Assembly: GCF_019059575.1 (NCBI RefSeq) | Contig: NW_024881995.1 | Location: 433,110 to 497,109 of the forward strand | Direction: 5' to 3' | From: Amphibalanus amphitrite | Lineage: Eukaryota > Arthropoda > Thecostraca > Balanomorpha > Balanidae | DNA: 64,000 nucleotides | Shown here: positions 22,170-33,072 of the stretch, in pieces | Numbering within the stretch: the first letter of the stretch is position 1 | Layout: the number at the start of each line of letters is the position of its first letter | The notes under the pieces: generated by a model | What the model was told of the DNA's origin: nothing | The model's database searches: none | The model's input: only the letters and a program-made list of their open reading frames with translations | Made by a program: the position numbers and the translations under genes

Positions 22170-22554
22170 CATGATTCGTATCTTATTCACGACCTAGCAA
22201 GCCATGGTGGATAGAAAAAAAGCAGATGTCGATCTCGCTTCCTAACTACTCAGCTAGGAACATGGCCGAATATGTAGTTTTTATGTTGTGACCATCTAGA
22301 TTTCAAACATTTGCTTGGTACCTCCTGTAACATCTTAGGAGAATGTGGAAAATAAGAACTCCTGTGAAATGTAAATGTGATTAGGTACTGCTCACTGTCC
22401 AGTCTTCAGAAACACATTTCAGTAATTCAAGTTCTTTTTGTCCTTGCTTTTTTGATGAATGTGTTAATGCTTTTTGCAGGCAATACCTCTTTGATTGCAT
22501 TCGATATTTTAACAGTTAAAGGCTGGAATTGAGTTTCAAAATTGTGGTTATTTG
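22170..22554. repeat. copy 1 of a ~385-bp direct duplication
   Basis: Matches 23690-24063 over nearly its whole length, with moderate divergence. Shared blocks include ACATGATTCGTATCTT, GCTCACTGTCCAGTCTTCA and GGAATTGAGTTTCAAAATTG. Ends at the hAT-type target site GTTATTTG. Confidence 0.85.
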
Positions 22555-24331
22555 TAGAGTTGCAAAATTTCACTACCGCACTACCGGCATGCCGGTAATT
22601 TTTCACTACCGCAGGTTTATTCGTGGTATCTGGCATGTCTTGCCGGTAGCATGCCGGTATTTTTGATTTTGTGCAAAAAAAAATATCAGCAAATGATTCA
22701 AACTTTGGACACTAAGAGGCTCTCAAATTGTAGTAACAGCAATATTAGCCACTGCAAGATACATTTTGTGGTAGAAGTTCCATTGCTAAGTGTAGGGGTA
22801 ACACATGGACCTCAGCATTTCACACAATTCACAGGCTTGGTTATAATTAGAATTGTCAAGAATCTACTGTGGTCTATAAAAGGAAGAAAACTCATTCATG
22901 TTGCAAAAGCACGATAAACTAGTAATTCTAATGGTAGGTAATACGTATAGCACAATAAAATAAATCAATGTTCATGACAACATTCCCTAGGGGAAAAGGC
23001 AGAATCAAAACACCAAAAAACACAATGTTTGGAAACTGGCCTTGAGTCCTGAGATCATGAGATGTGGTCTGAGAAACTCCACAAAGAATTTGACACTGAA
23101 AATCCAGCTGAAAAGGCAGGTGTTAGGTAGCCCTGAGTCTGACTTTGGTCCCATTATTAAGTGAAAATGGATTTAAACTGGCATTTTGTCTTATCTTTAC
23201 AAGAAAACGCATCATGCAGGCAAAATTGACAAAAAGTGGCGCAAATAATTAGACAACCAAAACCCACACCAACCAACCAACCAATTAGACAACCAAGGAT
23301 TTACTTTTAAGATTCTCTCCCCCCTAATGAATGGATGTAATCTGATGACGTAATATTTATTCATATACCCTTTTGGTTGAATAACTGAAGAGAAATGAAT
23401 TTCTTTGCAGTGAATTACACTACAATGTTGATTTCATTATAATTTAATAGTGTTGGGTAATTTTTATCAATATAATCATTCACGAAGCAGTGGCTTGCAG
23501 TCGTTAAACATTTTTTTTGGCAGCGTTTTAATCAGCTGGTTAAAAGCCTCTATTATGGCGCATCTGTTTCGAAATCGATAACCTTGTGTTTGTTCCCGCT
23601 TGAGGTTGGAGAGGATGGAAGATATCGTTTTTATACATATTATTTGGTGACTATTCTCAGGACCAGTGAGTTATTAACACATTTTTTACATGATTCGTAT
23701 CTTTTTCACGAACCAGCAAGCCATAGTGGATAGGAAAAAGTAGATGTTGATCTCGCTTCCTCAGTTAGGAAGATGGCCTAATCTGTACTTGTTAATCTAT
23801 GTTTTGACCATCTATATTTTAAACATTTGGCTGGTGCCTGCAACATTTTAGGAGAATATGGAAAAGTAGAACAACTGTGAAATGTAAGTGTGATAACTGC
23901 TCACTGTCCAGTCTTCAAAAACACATTTCAGTTATTCAAGTCCTTTTTGTCCTCACCTTTTTGATGAATGTAATAGTTTTTTTTTTTGTAGGCAATAGGT
24001 ACTTCTTTGATTACAGGTGATATTTTAACAGTTATAGACTGGAATTGAGTTTCAAAATTGTGGTTATTTGTGGGGCCAACTCAGCCAAAATCAGCCTGCT
24101 GGTATTTGTGGTTGGACAATGGATGGCTGTTGGGTGGGAGGGGTACTGAAACTGCCAAAATGTGGCATCTCTTGCAGGGGTAAGCTAGAATCAAGAATGC
24201 AGGTTTTTTAGTATGCCGGTAATTTGGCGGTTTTTTTTGCTTGGGGCGTGGTAGCATGCCGGTATCCCAGAAAATTTTTGTGGGGCGGGGCGGTGCCGGT
24301 AGCAGCCTTTTGGGAAAACTTTGCAACTCTA
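22555..24331. mobile_element. hAT-type element (TAGAGTTGCAAA ends) carrying a duplicated flank
   Basis: 8-bp repeat GTTATTTG at 22547-22554 and 24332-24339, and inverted ends TAGAGTTGCAAA. The interior is rich in TACCGGCATGCCGGTA-type motifs near both ends. No transposase. Oddly it contains a second copy of its own left flank (23690-24063) that continues without interruption through the target, so unequal recombination may have shaped the structure rather than one clean insertion. Confidence 0.65.
23690..24063. repeat. copy 2 of the ~385-bp direct duplication
   Basis: Counterpart of 22170-22554. It continues past GTTATTTG into TGGGGCCAACTCAGCC with no element, so it acts as an empty-site paralogue. 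Confidence 0.85.
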
Positions 24332-24600
24332 GTTATTTGTGGGGCCAACTCAGCCAAAATCAGCCTGCTGGTAGTTGTAGTTGGACAATGGATGGCTGCT
24401 GGGTGGGGCGGGTACTGAAGTTGCCAAAATGTGGCATCTCTTGTAAGGGTAAGCTAGAATCAAGAACGCAGGTTTTCTAAAATGCCGGTAATTTGGAGTT
24501 TTTTTTTCTTTTTGCTTGGGGCGCATGGTAGCATGTCGGTATCCCAGAAAATTTTTGTGGGGCGGCGCGGCGCCGGTAGCAGCCTTTCGGGAAAACTTCG
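24064..24600. repeat. tandem duplication, 269-bp period, two copies
   Basis: Copies start at 24064 and 24333 (TTATTTGTGGGGCC). Both run through GCATGTGCC-like CCGGTA motifs to GCCGGTAGCAGCCTTT. The second copy ends in GGATCCAGAGCGTCGTAAG (from 24604), a segment also found near 63345-63364. Confidence 0.85.
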
Positions 24601-24761
24601 CTTGGGATCCAGAGCGTCGTAAGCCTCGTCGTAGCTGAAGTTAACATTCGACCAAAATTTTCGCCAAAAATTTGCAACATGTCCCGATAAAGTTCCTCTC
24701 TCTCTCTGCAAATTATAGTTGGGACACGCGATAATGAAATGATGAGTGTTTTCTGTTTTAA

Positions 24762-25299
24762 AGGGACTATCCCACCTTCAAAAAAGCACCGTTTATGATT
24801 CGGAAATGTTACTCATGATATCGTGACGAATTCTGCAAGTTTTTACGCGTTTTCATCGTAGACTTCTTGAGATAGGTTATTGCGACTTTTATATTTCATC
24901 GTGACGTCATTTGGATCGAATCGATGACGTAATGAAGGATTTACTTCATGTCAATGTGGGGGAAAATTTGGCAGCAAATATATTTGCTCTCAAATATGAC
25001 GCGGCTCATACAGCAACAAAAGTGTCTCTGATTGGCTTATTCGTAAATCAAGTGATACTTCACTTGAATGCGTGACAGGCGTTCAAAAGACAAATGACGT
25101 CATCAGATTGCCGTACCTAAATGGTTAAGAGATTGGGACTTATACAGGGAACATTTTCAAATGAAGGGAACGAATTTTTTAAACACCACGGTCCACGAGG
25201 CTGCGGGGGTTGAGACCAAGATAGATAGTGGTTTCTGAACCTCGCCGCAAACTTGGCTATCTCAACTCAAAAACCTAATGTAAAGGTGGGATAGTCCCT
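24762..25299. mobile_element. TTAA-flanked MITE (AGGGACTATCCCACCTT ends)
   Basis: TTAA at 24758-24761 and 25300-25303; inverted ends AGGGACTATCCCACCTT. 538 bp, no coding sequence. TTAA duplication with an AGGG start suggests Kolobok rather than piggyBac, but that is a guess. Confidence 0.85.
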
Positions 25300-25356
25300 T
25301 TAAAGCCACAAACACATTCAGGTGAATCGTGCCTTTGTATTTAAAATAAATGTTAG

Positions 25357-25437
25357 TGTGATAGGTTCACATGTAGTTTGGCGGTTGGCGTAGTTTCTAC
25401 TTGCTGGCCTGTGTACTACGTGGGGCGTAGCTACGTA
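25357..25437 (+). repeat. 5' LTR of Gypsy element 2, intact left part
   Basis: TGTGATAGG to GTAGCTACGTA, matching the start of the 3' LTR at 36374. GTTAG before it (25352-25356) equals 36579-36583, the 5-bp target duplication. Confidence 0.9.
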
Positions 25438-25657
25438 ATTGTTGAAGCCGCCGAGAATACGCACTAAAATCCTCTAGCGCCGCGTCGAATTCCGGCACTC
25501 GCCCCGCCATCTCCGCGGTCGAGAGCCCTCGTCGCCAATGTTATAGACGCGGTGGTGCGGTTCAAACTGTGTATTCGAGACTGCGCAGAGCCAGCGTGAC
25601 CGCCATCTGCCTCCAGGCGGTCACGTGGTATAACGGAGCTGGGCCTCGCCATATAAC
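25438..25657 (-). repeat. 220-bp inverted segment: rest of 5' LTR, primer site and gag start
   Basis: The reverse complement of this segment continues the LTR (ending TATAACA at 25539), followed by TTGGCGACGAGGG, a tRNA-primer-like site (25526-25538), and a gag start codon at 25510-25508 with MAGRVPEFDAALEDFSAY. So the middle of the 5' end was turned round in place. Compared with the 3' LTR, five bases (TTTAC) are lost at the left joint, and some gag codons are missing at the right joint. No transcript could now make gag. Confidence 0.88.
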
Positions 25658-26162
25658 TGTGCGCTATCGGTGCGAGAACTTTTGGTCTTTTAGAGGATCT
25701 GATCGCGCCCTGCTCAGTGGAAGACGACAGCTATGAAAATCTGGTGGAGGTGCTCAAAAAGCATTTTGAGCCTGGGACATCGACGATAGTCGCACGCTTC
25801 CGTTTTCACACCTGTGTACGGGGTGAAGAGGAGCGGGTGAGTGTTTTTCTGGCCCGTCTCAGGAAGCTCGCCAAACCATGCCGGTTTCCAGCGGAGCTGT
25901 TGGACGAGCTGCTGCGTGATCGTCTCGTCTGTGGCATCCGACATGAGCACTGAGCAGCTGCAGTCCCGGCTTCTCAGCGAGTCCAACTTGACACTCCAGT
26001 CGGCGGTAGACCTGGCTATGGCGCAGGAGTCGGCTGCTGCGAGCGCTGCGGAGCTGAGCACCGCTCTGGCCGCGGACAGCACCGACACATCTGCAGTTCA
26101 TCGAGTGGAGAGCGTCAGCCGTCCAGCACAGCGGCAGCAGCCGGCCGCTCGCGGCGGCAGGG
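25658..26162 (+). pseudogene. gag fragment of Gypsy element 2
   Basis: Resumes gag in plus orientation with a GARTFGLLEDLIAP segment, then YENLVEVLKKHFEP and RFRFHTCVR, all standard for Gypsy gag. A frame shift near 25945 separates this from the QSRLLSESNLTLQSAVDLA part. It ends at about 26162, where foreign DNA begins; the zinc knuckles are missing. Confidence 0.85.
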
Positions 26163-26660
26163 AATACGATTCAACTCTCATTCGACTTTTTTGCGCTCGA
26201 ATTCGACTTAGCGCAAAATAAAACGACAGCGCTTAAAAGCGACAGTTGCCGCAAATTGCACACTCAAACTGCGCTGAAATACGACATTTCTTTCATGTCG
26301 CAAAATCTTCAAAGTTATGCATTCTAGGAAGCTCGCTGCAATGAAAAGAGGTAAATTTAGCCCCCCGGAATATGTGATAGTATCAGGACACTGTTTGATT
26401 CCGCCACAAATGAGAAAAACGCGATGCAGAACGATGCGGTGAAACTGCGCTCATTCGCGACAAATCGTGGGCAAATTGCGCCTGTATTCAACAGTCCTGT
26501 TGGAGCCTGAGTGGTCGAGCACTTTCCGTTTTTCTGTTCTCATTCGTTTATTTCGCAACCAATCTTTAAAAAATGATGCTCATTTGAAAGAGATTTTCTC
26601 GCTCGTCATTTCTGATGCATAATGCATACATTTGGTACATCATACTCACAACCATATGTA

Positions 26661-27623
26661 CTAGGGACGCTCCAAAAGTAATGCCTCCTATTTTCTAACT
26701 CAAAAAGTTGATGAGATTGGAAGATGGGAGTGGCGTCATTAAAACGAGCATACTTTTTTTGTTCTACGTTAATTTTTCTACGTTGTCACCACCACTCTAA
26801 ATGCACTTTTGCCAGCGATGAACGAGAGCCTAGATGCCTCGCTCGTAAAAGTCAGCCCCCACCGAGGTGGTCCATTTCTTCACGGCGGCAATGACGGCGT
26901 CGTTGTCTGGAAAGCGCTGCCCATGTAAGCCGTCCTTCAGATGCGCGGACAAGTGGAAGTCGGACGGTGCCAGATCAGGACTATACGGAGGGTGTGGCAG
27001 CACCGTCCAGCCGAACTTTGCCACACAAGTTCCGTGGTCTTCAGACTCGTGTGTGGCCAAGCGTTGTCATGTTGCAAACAGAATGTTTTTCTTTTTTTTT
27101 CTGGCCTTACGCGGGCTATACGGACCTTCAGTTTCGTCAACGTCTCACTTAACGGTCAGAGTTTACAGTCGCTCCTGGTTCCAGGCAATCCAAGAGGATG
27201 ACACCTTGCCTGTCTCAGAAGACGGTGCACATCACTTTGCCTGCTGGTGCCCGGTGCGCGGACGTCCGGAGCGTGCTTTGTCTTTGACATCACTTTCACG
27301 CTCTCAAAACGACGGACCCATCTCCTAACTGTGCTCGCATCCACCGCGTCTGCTCCATAGACCTTCTGCAGGCGTCGGTGGATGTCGATGGGTGCAATCC
27401 CTTCCCTGTGCAGGAATTCGATGACGCATCTCTGCTTCTGACGAGTTTCCATGACGAACTTCGTTTATCAAGACGTCACGCGGTAAATAGCTGTGATAGA
27501 GAAATGAAAATTTAAAGACATGCGAGTTAAGGTTAAGTCATGATACGGTGCAAATTGCAACCCCTTCCGATCATTTGGGGCGGAGTTAAAAAATAGGAGG
27601 CATTACTTTTGGAACGACCCTCG
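26661..27623 (-). mobile_element. mariner element, 963 bp
   Basis: TA at 26659-26660 and 27624-27625. Inverted ends CKAGGGWCGYTCCAAAAG then TAATGCCTCCTATTTT. Size and ends are those of mariner-type elements. Confidence 0.9.
26830..27452 (-). pseudogene. mariner transposase, broken
   Basis: The N-terminus (27452-27156) has a helix-turn-helix like those of mariner transposases (CVIEFLHREGI, STVRRWVRRF). The middle has the second catalytic aspartate in LQHDNAWPHTS near 27090. The C-terminus (27060-26830) has HPPYSPDLAPSDFH, with the third aspartate, and ends FYERGI. The parts lie in different frames, and the region between the helix-turn-helix and the second aspartate is shortened. Inactive. 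Confidence 0.88.
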
Positions 27624-28479
27624 TACTTGAATTTTCAGATGAAGGATTTTGCCCTGACGACGGAGTGGGTGTCGTATACCTTACCTAGATGTTGAGCTGG
27701 AATTCGGTGCACAAGTTTTTTTTAAATAATGACCTGAAGGTGACCCAAACACCTTTAATTGATAGGTATGTTTGCAAAACGCATTCCGACAGCTTTTTTT
27801 GCGTTTAACACTTGTATTTTTCTCGAAATACCTGTTTGAATAATTTTCCCGAGTCGACTTCAGGCGCAATTATCAGACACTTAGCCTAAAAACGACACTA
27901 CCGAGTCAGATAAAAGCGCACTGCGCCATTTAACGACACTCTGCAGTATGATCCGAGCGCATATGCGCCCTTTCCAGACACTTTCATGTTTGATTTGGGC
28001 GCATTGCACTTACACTTGACGGCACAATTTACTTGACAGAGGCGGCTTCAGTCACTGGTTTTGTGGATTTAATGCCTTTTATGCTATACTTTAGCATGTT
28101 TAGATGTTAAAGATAAGTTTTGTTGTATTTACTCTATGCACATACTTACCTGTTGCTTGCGCGGGACCCCTCTTCATTAGGCCTGTTATGTGTAAAGTAT
28201 TAGCGGAGGGGATTTCCTTCGCACTGGTCTATGTGCTGCCAAATGTGTCCGTGTGGCGCTCAGCTGGTCGGTGTTGGCCGAGATATGAATGCATAGGTGT
28301 ATGCAAGGCGGACGGCTCCAGTGGCGGTCGCAGGGGGGGGGGGGCATCAGGGCCATGCCCCCCAAAGGCAAATCAGGGGGCATCATATCATTTGCCCCCC
28401 CCCCAAAAAAACAACCGATGGGCCCCCATGGCCGTATGGGGCCCTGGCCTGTATTCGATTGTCACGAGGCTCGAGAAAC

Positions 28480-31110
28480 CCACGCCAGCTATTAACAGCT
28501 CCTATACCAGTCTTTGAGGGTCCTACACTGACCTCTGAGAGCCCTTCAGTGGCGGTCAAGCGTCCACATTGACCGCTGAGGACCCACATTGACCTCTGAG
28601 GGCCCTCCACTGGCCTTTAACCCGCGCACCGCTGGGCTATTCAGCCATACGCGCCCTGCTGGTGTCTAACTTCCGAACCGATGATCGTAGAAAGACGGGA
28701 AAAACGGCAATCGAAAGCTCTTAACAAGGCGGATCTTAAGAGCCCAAATTTTTTTGCTTAAGTAGGTCAGAGGTCAGGTCAAGGTCAGGTCAAGGGTACA
28801 AAATGCAAGTTTCTACAGTATCGGCCTTGCACCGTAGTTGCCGAAGAATGGACTGAGACTGATTGCCCAAAACGTGTTCTTAGACTACCAAGACAATATT
28901 CGTTGCATACAATGTCATTCAAAGGTCAAGGTCAAGGTCAGGTCAGGTCAGGTCAGGTCACCAAAAACAAAATATAGAAAAGGGCATATGCGACACATGT
29001 TTTATGGGTCATTTTACTCATAGAATTCAATAGGCACACTCAATAAGTGATATGGACCACCTGTGGATGAATTTCAGGTCGAGGTCAGGTCAAGGTCAGG
29101 TCAAGTGAGGTCAAATTTTGAAGTTGGTTGTTAAGGCCTAAAAAGGTGTCCATCTGATGCAGTTTTTCACGACGAATCGAATGGTGCTATTTTGGTTTCC
29201 GTACGAGGTCTAGAACTTCCAAAAAAAATCATTTTTCAAAATTTTTGTTTGTCGTGACGACATAAAATTTTGAATAACTCCCACATTTTTGAACCGATTC
29301 TTCTAAAAATTGGTATGTAGGTGCACATAGACCACTTCTCCGACATATATTCCGGTTTTTTCGATACACTCAAATTTTCAAAAAACCGAGATAGCCATTT
29401 GATAGACAAAGTAGAATCACGCATAACCTTTTTTGTTACGTCTTGATTCCTTAAAAAATGAAGATGTGAGCGGCGTTTGAAATTTTGCCGTTTTTGAGGT
29501 GAAAATGGCGAACATGACGTCACTAAAACGTAAATTTCTCAAAAATTTTCCGACGGATTTCGCTCAAATTGTCAGGGAACGTGTCAAATCGATGTACGAT
29601 AAGGTACTGAAAGTTTGACGTCGCTGGCGTAACGCGTTTAGAAGTTATTGGCGAAAAACGGGAGGGGGCAGATTCTGCCCCCCCCCCCCCCCAGCGGGGC
29701 GCGGGTTAAGGGCCCCTAAACTGGACTCAGGGGCCCAACCGGCGTCTGATAGCCTCACGCCGGCCTCTGGTGGCATCATTTCTGTCTCTCTAGTCCCAAG
29801 ACTAGCCTTTAAGTGCCTCTGAGGGCCCCGCACTGGATTCTGAAGACCCGATGTCGGCCTCTAAGAGCCCGCATCGGCCTCTGGGGGCCCATTTTGGCCT
29901 TTGAGGGCCCTCCGCTGGTCTCTGGGGTCCAACGCCGGCCCATGCCGGCCTTTAAGGGCCCCACACTGACCTCTAAGGGCCCATGCTGGCCTGTAAGGAC
30001 CCATATTAGCCTCTGAGGGCACCTGCACTGGATTATGAAGACCCAATGCCGGCCGCTTAGGGCCCGCATCGCCGTCTGAGGGCCCATCTTGGCCTTTGAG
30101 GGCCCTCCGCTGGCCTCTGGGGTCCAACGCCGGCCCATGCCGGTCTTTTAGGGCCCCACACTGACCTCTGAGGGCCCCATGCTGGCCTGAAAGGACACAC
30201 ATTAGCCTCTATGGGCCCCGCACTGGATTCTGAAGACCCCATGCCGGCCTCTAAGGGTCCGCATCGGCCTCTGAGGGCCCATCTTGGCCTTTGAGGGCCC
30301 TCTGCTGGCCTCTGGGTTCCGACGCCGGCCAATGCCAGTCTTTTAGGGTCCCATTCTGACCTTTGAGGGCCCATGACGGTCTGTATGGGCCCACATTAGC
30401 CTCTGAGGGCCCCCCGCACTGGATTCTGAAGACCTGATGCCGGCCTCTAAGGGCCTGCATCGGCCTCTGAGGGCCCATCTTGGTCTTTGAGGGCCCTCTA
30501 ATGGCCTCTGGGGCCCAACGCCGGCCCATGTTGGTCTTTTAGGGCCCCACGCTAACCTCTGAGGGCCCCATGCTGGCCTGTAAGGACCCACATTAGCCTC
30601 TGAGTGCCCAATTCGGTTTCTGATGGTCTCAAACTGCCCTTTGCAGGTCCTGTACTGGTCTCTGAGGGCCCTAATTTGGCCCTTAAGGACCCAAACCAGC
30701 CTCTAAAGGTCCCACACCGGCCTCTGATGGTCCCAACTCCCATTTCTGTCTTTGGGACCCAAACTGACCCTTATGTGCCTCTGAGGGCCCCGTACTGGCT
30801 TCTGCAGGATCGATGCCGGCTTCTGAGGACCCATAACGGTCTTTTAGTGCCTCATACCGACACCTGAGGCCCCACACTAGCCTCTGAGGGGCCCCAAACT
30901 GGCCTATGAGGTCTCTACACCGGCCACTGATGGCCCTATTATGTTCTCTGGGGGGGCTCAAGCCTTACCTTTGGGCGTCACGCACTTGCCTCTGAAGGCC
31001 CACATCAGCCTCTGGGGCCCTACCTTGGGCCTTTGCCCTTTGAGCCCTTCGCTGACCCTTGGGTCAAACACCGGCCTCTGGGGGGTCTGACAACGCATTC
31101 TAAGGGCCCC
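28480..31110. repeat. GGCCTCTGAGGGCCC satellite, 28-bp unit in ~196-bp higher-order repeats
   Basis: Core GGCC/GGGCCC blocks recur about every 28 bp. The phrase CTGGATTCTGAAGACC recurs near 29833, 30028, 30223 and 30420, a 195-197 bp higher-order period, or seven basic units. Interrupted by the MITE at 28621-29705. Long ORFs across it are by-products of the repeat. Confidence 0.9.
28621..29705. mobile_element. TTAA-flanked piggyBac-type MITE
   Basis: TTAA at 28617-28620 and 29706-29709; ends CCCGCGC...GCTGGG. A G/C hairpin (GGGGGCAGA/TCTGCCCCC) lies at 29664-29690. Interior with clustered AGGTCA (28765-28790, 28920-28960, 29080-29112). The paralogous satellite at ~43088-43096 shows the same sequence without the insertion, which confirms the TTAA target. 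Confidence 0.88.
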
Positions 31111-31159
31111 ATTGCAGCCTCTAGGCGATAGGTATCGCCGAAGCGCTATCGATGGGCCC

Positions 31160-31690
31160 ATAAGGGCGATGTACGGTGAGGAGGGCGCTATAATACGATA
31201 AGGAAGGCGCTGACAGGTCAGGAGGGCGCCGGCAAGTGTGGAGGGCGCAGAAAGATCAGGAGGATGCTGTGTGGTAAGGACCATGAAGGCGCCGACTGGT
31301 CAGCCCAGAGGGCGCCGAATGTGAAAAGGGCGCCGGCAGGCCATAAGCGCGCTGAATGGCGAGAAGGGCGCCGACAGATCAGAAGGGCGCCGAACAGACA
31401 GAAGGGCGCTGAAGATGATGCCAGGGTGCTAACTAGATGGTCAGGAGATTGGGGGTGGATGTCTGGCAGTTCAGGATTGTGGGTGCATCTTCACCCACAA
31501 AGAGATATAAAATTGTAAACCTGGGCGCCAGTGCCGCATGGTGTACCGCAATGGCTAACCGTCGAGGGCGCCTAGAGTGCTGGACATTAGAAAGGCGCCT
31601 TCGGCACCCCGAAACGATCCATCGCCATCCATCCATCCATCCATCCATCCAAGGCGCCATCCAGGGCGCCGAAGGCGCCCTGGATGAGGG
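31160..31690. repeat. GGGCGCC-rich short-period repeat
   Basis: AGGGCGCY recurs about every 22-26 bp among otherwise variable sequence (31160-31430), then sparser to 31690. Confidence 0.75.
31618..31650. repeat. (CCAT)n microsatellite
   Basis: About seven CCAT units. Confidence 0.95.
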
Positions 31691-31757
31691 CGCCTACTAG
31701 ATTTGGGGGGGGGGGGGCTAAAGCCCAGTGTGCCCCCCCCCCTTGGCTGCGCCCCTG

Positions 31758-33050
31758 CTTAGAGCGTTTTACTGTTGTGTTTTCTATCAAGATAAGGTCG
31801 ATGAGATTGTTGCCTGTGCCCGCGTTATGTACCTACCTACTGTGTGCGGCCGTCTGATCCTTGCGGGGCGGACGACCATTGACGTCATTTCGTCAGCTGA
31901 GCAAATGTAAACAGACCTACTGATGAGTTAACCCCCTAATATACGGCCTTGGACGATAAACCGATTAATGAATATTGTCCTGGGCCCTGGCCCCTGTCTC
32001 ACCGCCCGACGCTGCGCGCGCTGGGAGCTAAGGCATACCCCTGACGTCACTCGAATGACGTTGCGAGCGATCTGTTAGCTTATGATGAATCGCGTTTGGA
32101 ACAGAGGTCCTAAGGAACCAAGTACAAAGAGAACAGAGGTTTGGGTGCGAATGCTGCTAGCGTGCTGGTGGAGCGGCGCGCTAGCGTTTTGCGATGACGT
32201 CATAGCTTAGCGTCAGAGTGAAGTTTGTTGATATTGCCATGGAAACCCAACGCGCCGACGCGCGCAGCGCACTGCAGCGATCTGCTGTGAAACACCACCC
32301 TGGAGTCAAGGTCACTGGAGTAATTGGGAGACATTTTCACTGAAGTTCTTCTACGTCATTAACGCCATTGGTTTCACACTTGAACGCCGTCAACAGCCAC
32401 AGTAGCTAAAATAGGGCAAAGTTTCCCGAGTATTTCATGATAGTAACTAAAGAATGCAGATGGACCAGAGACATGCGATCAGCAGCTCATGACTATGACA
32501 TTCGGTTGAAATAAATCAACCACCAATGAAGTCATAGCCTACGATTAGGCAGCCCAATTCAAAGAAGATATGGAGCCGTAGATTTGTGGACGGCTCCGGC
32601 TCCGGTTGAGTACCTAGGCTCTTATTGAGCTTCGGACGCCACAAGCCATTTGCTACTTCTTCCCCACTTTCTTACCCCCCCCCCCCTTCCTCCCTGATTC
32701 CGCCACTGGCGGTTTCTGTCGCCTGCCGGCGCAGATGGAATGGGTGCGCTAGGACGGCTCAGTCGACTGTTGTTGTAAAGCGCAATTTGTTAAAATATGT
32801 GCAATTCTAACGCCGAATTAATTTGAAAAAGTGTCGAATGCCAAATCGTCTCCTGACTACAATGTTTGATGGATTGGCAATATCGTTGGTACCGAAGCAT
32901 TATGAAACATTTATCTCGCTTTATTGAAGAGAGCAGGTTAAACTGAGCACGTTTATTGTCTTTAATTGCGTAAAACTCTCGGTTCGATATGAGCGCACTC
33001 TGTCTATTGAAAGCGCACCTCTAGGTCACGTGACTGCGGTGTGTCACGTG
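31758..33050. other. no gene recognised
   Basis: Anonymous. 31980-32280 is richer in CpG and GCGC. A C-run occurs at 32677-32688. No domain found in either strand. Confidence 0.4.
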
Positions 33051-33072
33051 ATTGCGCTTAAAACCGAAATCG

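Larger units (their letters stand above)
28319..31757. mobile_element. hAT-like unit carrying satellite DNA
   Basis: Begins CAGTGGCGGTCGCAGGG and ends CCTTGGCTGCGCCCCTG, hAT-style ends. The left ~300 bp is the reverse complement of the right end of the hAT element at 41262-43396, including the G/C hairpins. The 8-bp flanks (GACGGCTC and CTTAGAGC) do not match, so the two ends may belong to different insertions. Filled with 28-bp satellite and GGGCGCC repeats. Confidence 0.6.
26163..33070. other. foreign ~6.9-kb block inside Gypsy element 2
   Basis: Separates gag from protease. Its outer parts (26163-26660, 27624-28318, 31758-33070) are anonymous and carry scattered GCGCTTAAAA, GCGCA and CGACA-like motifs near both edges. 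No terminal repeats or duplication found at the borders, and the gag zinc knuckle region is absent, so the entry also deleted DNA. It contains the mariner and the hAT-like satellite unit below. Confidence 0.6.

Noticed and set aside
29809..31284. Several long overlapping minus-strand ORFs rich in GPQRP/ALRGR repeats
   Set aside because: They arise from the GGCC satellite with few stop codons; units are not a multiple of three, so the protein repeats change frame, and no domain is visible.
32000..32300. CpG island or host promoter
   Set aside because: Mild CpG enrichment only; no exon or start found nearby.
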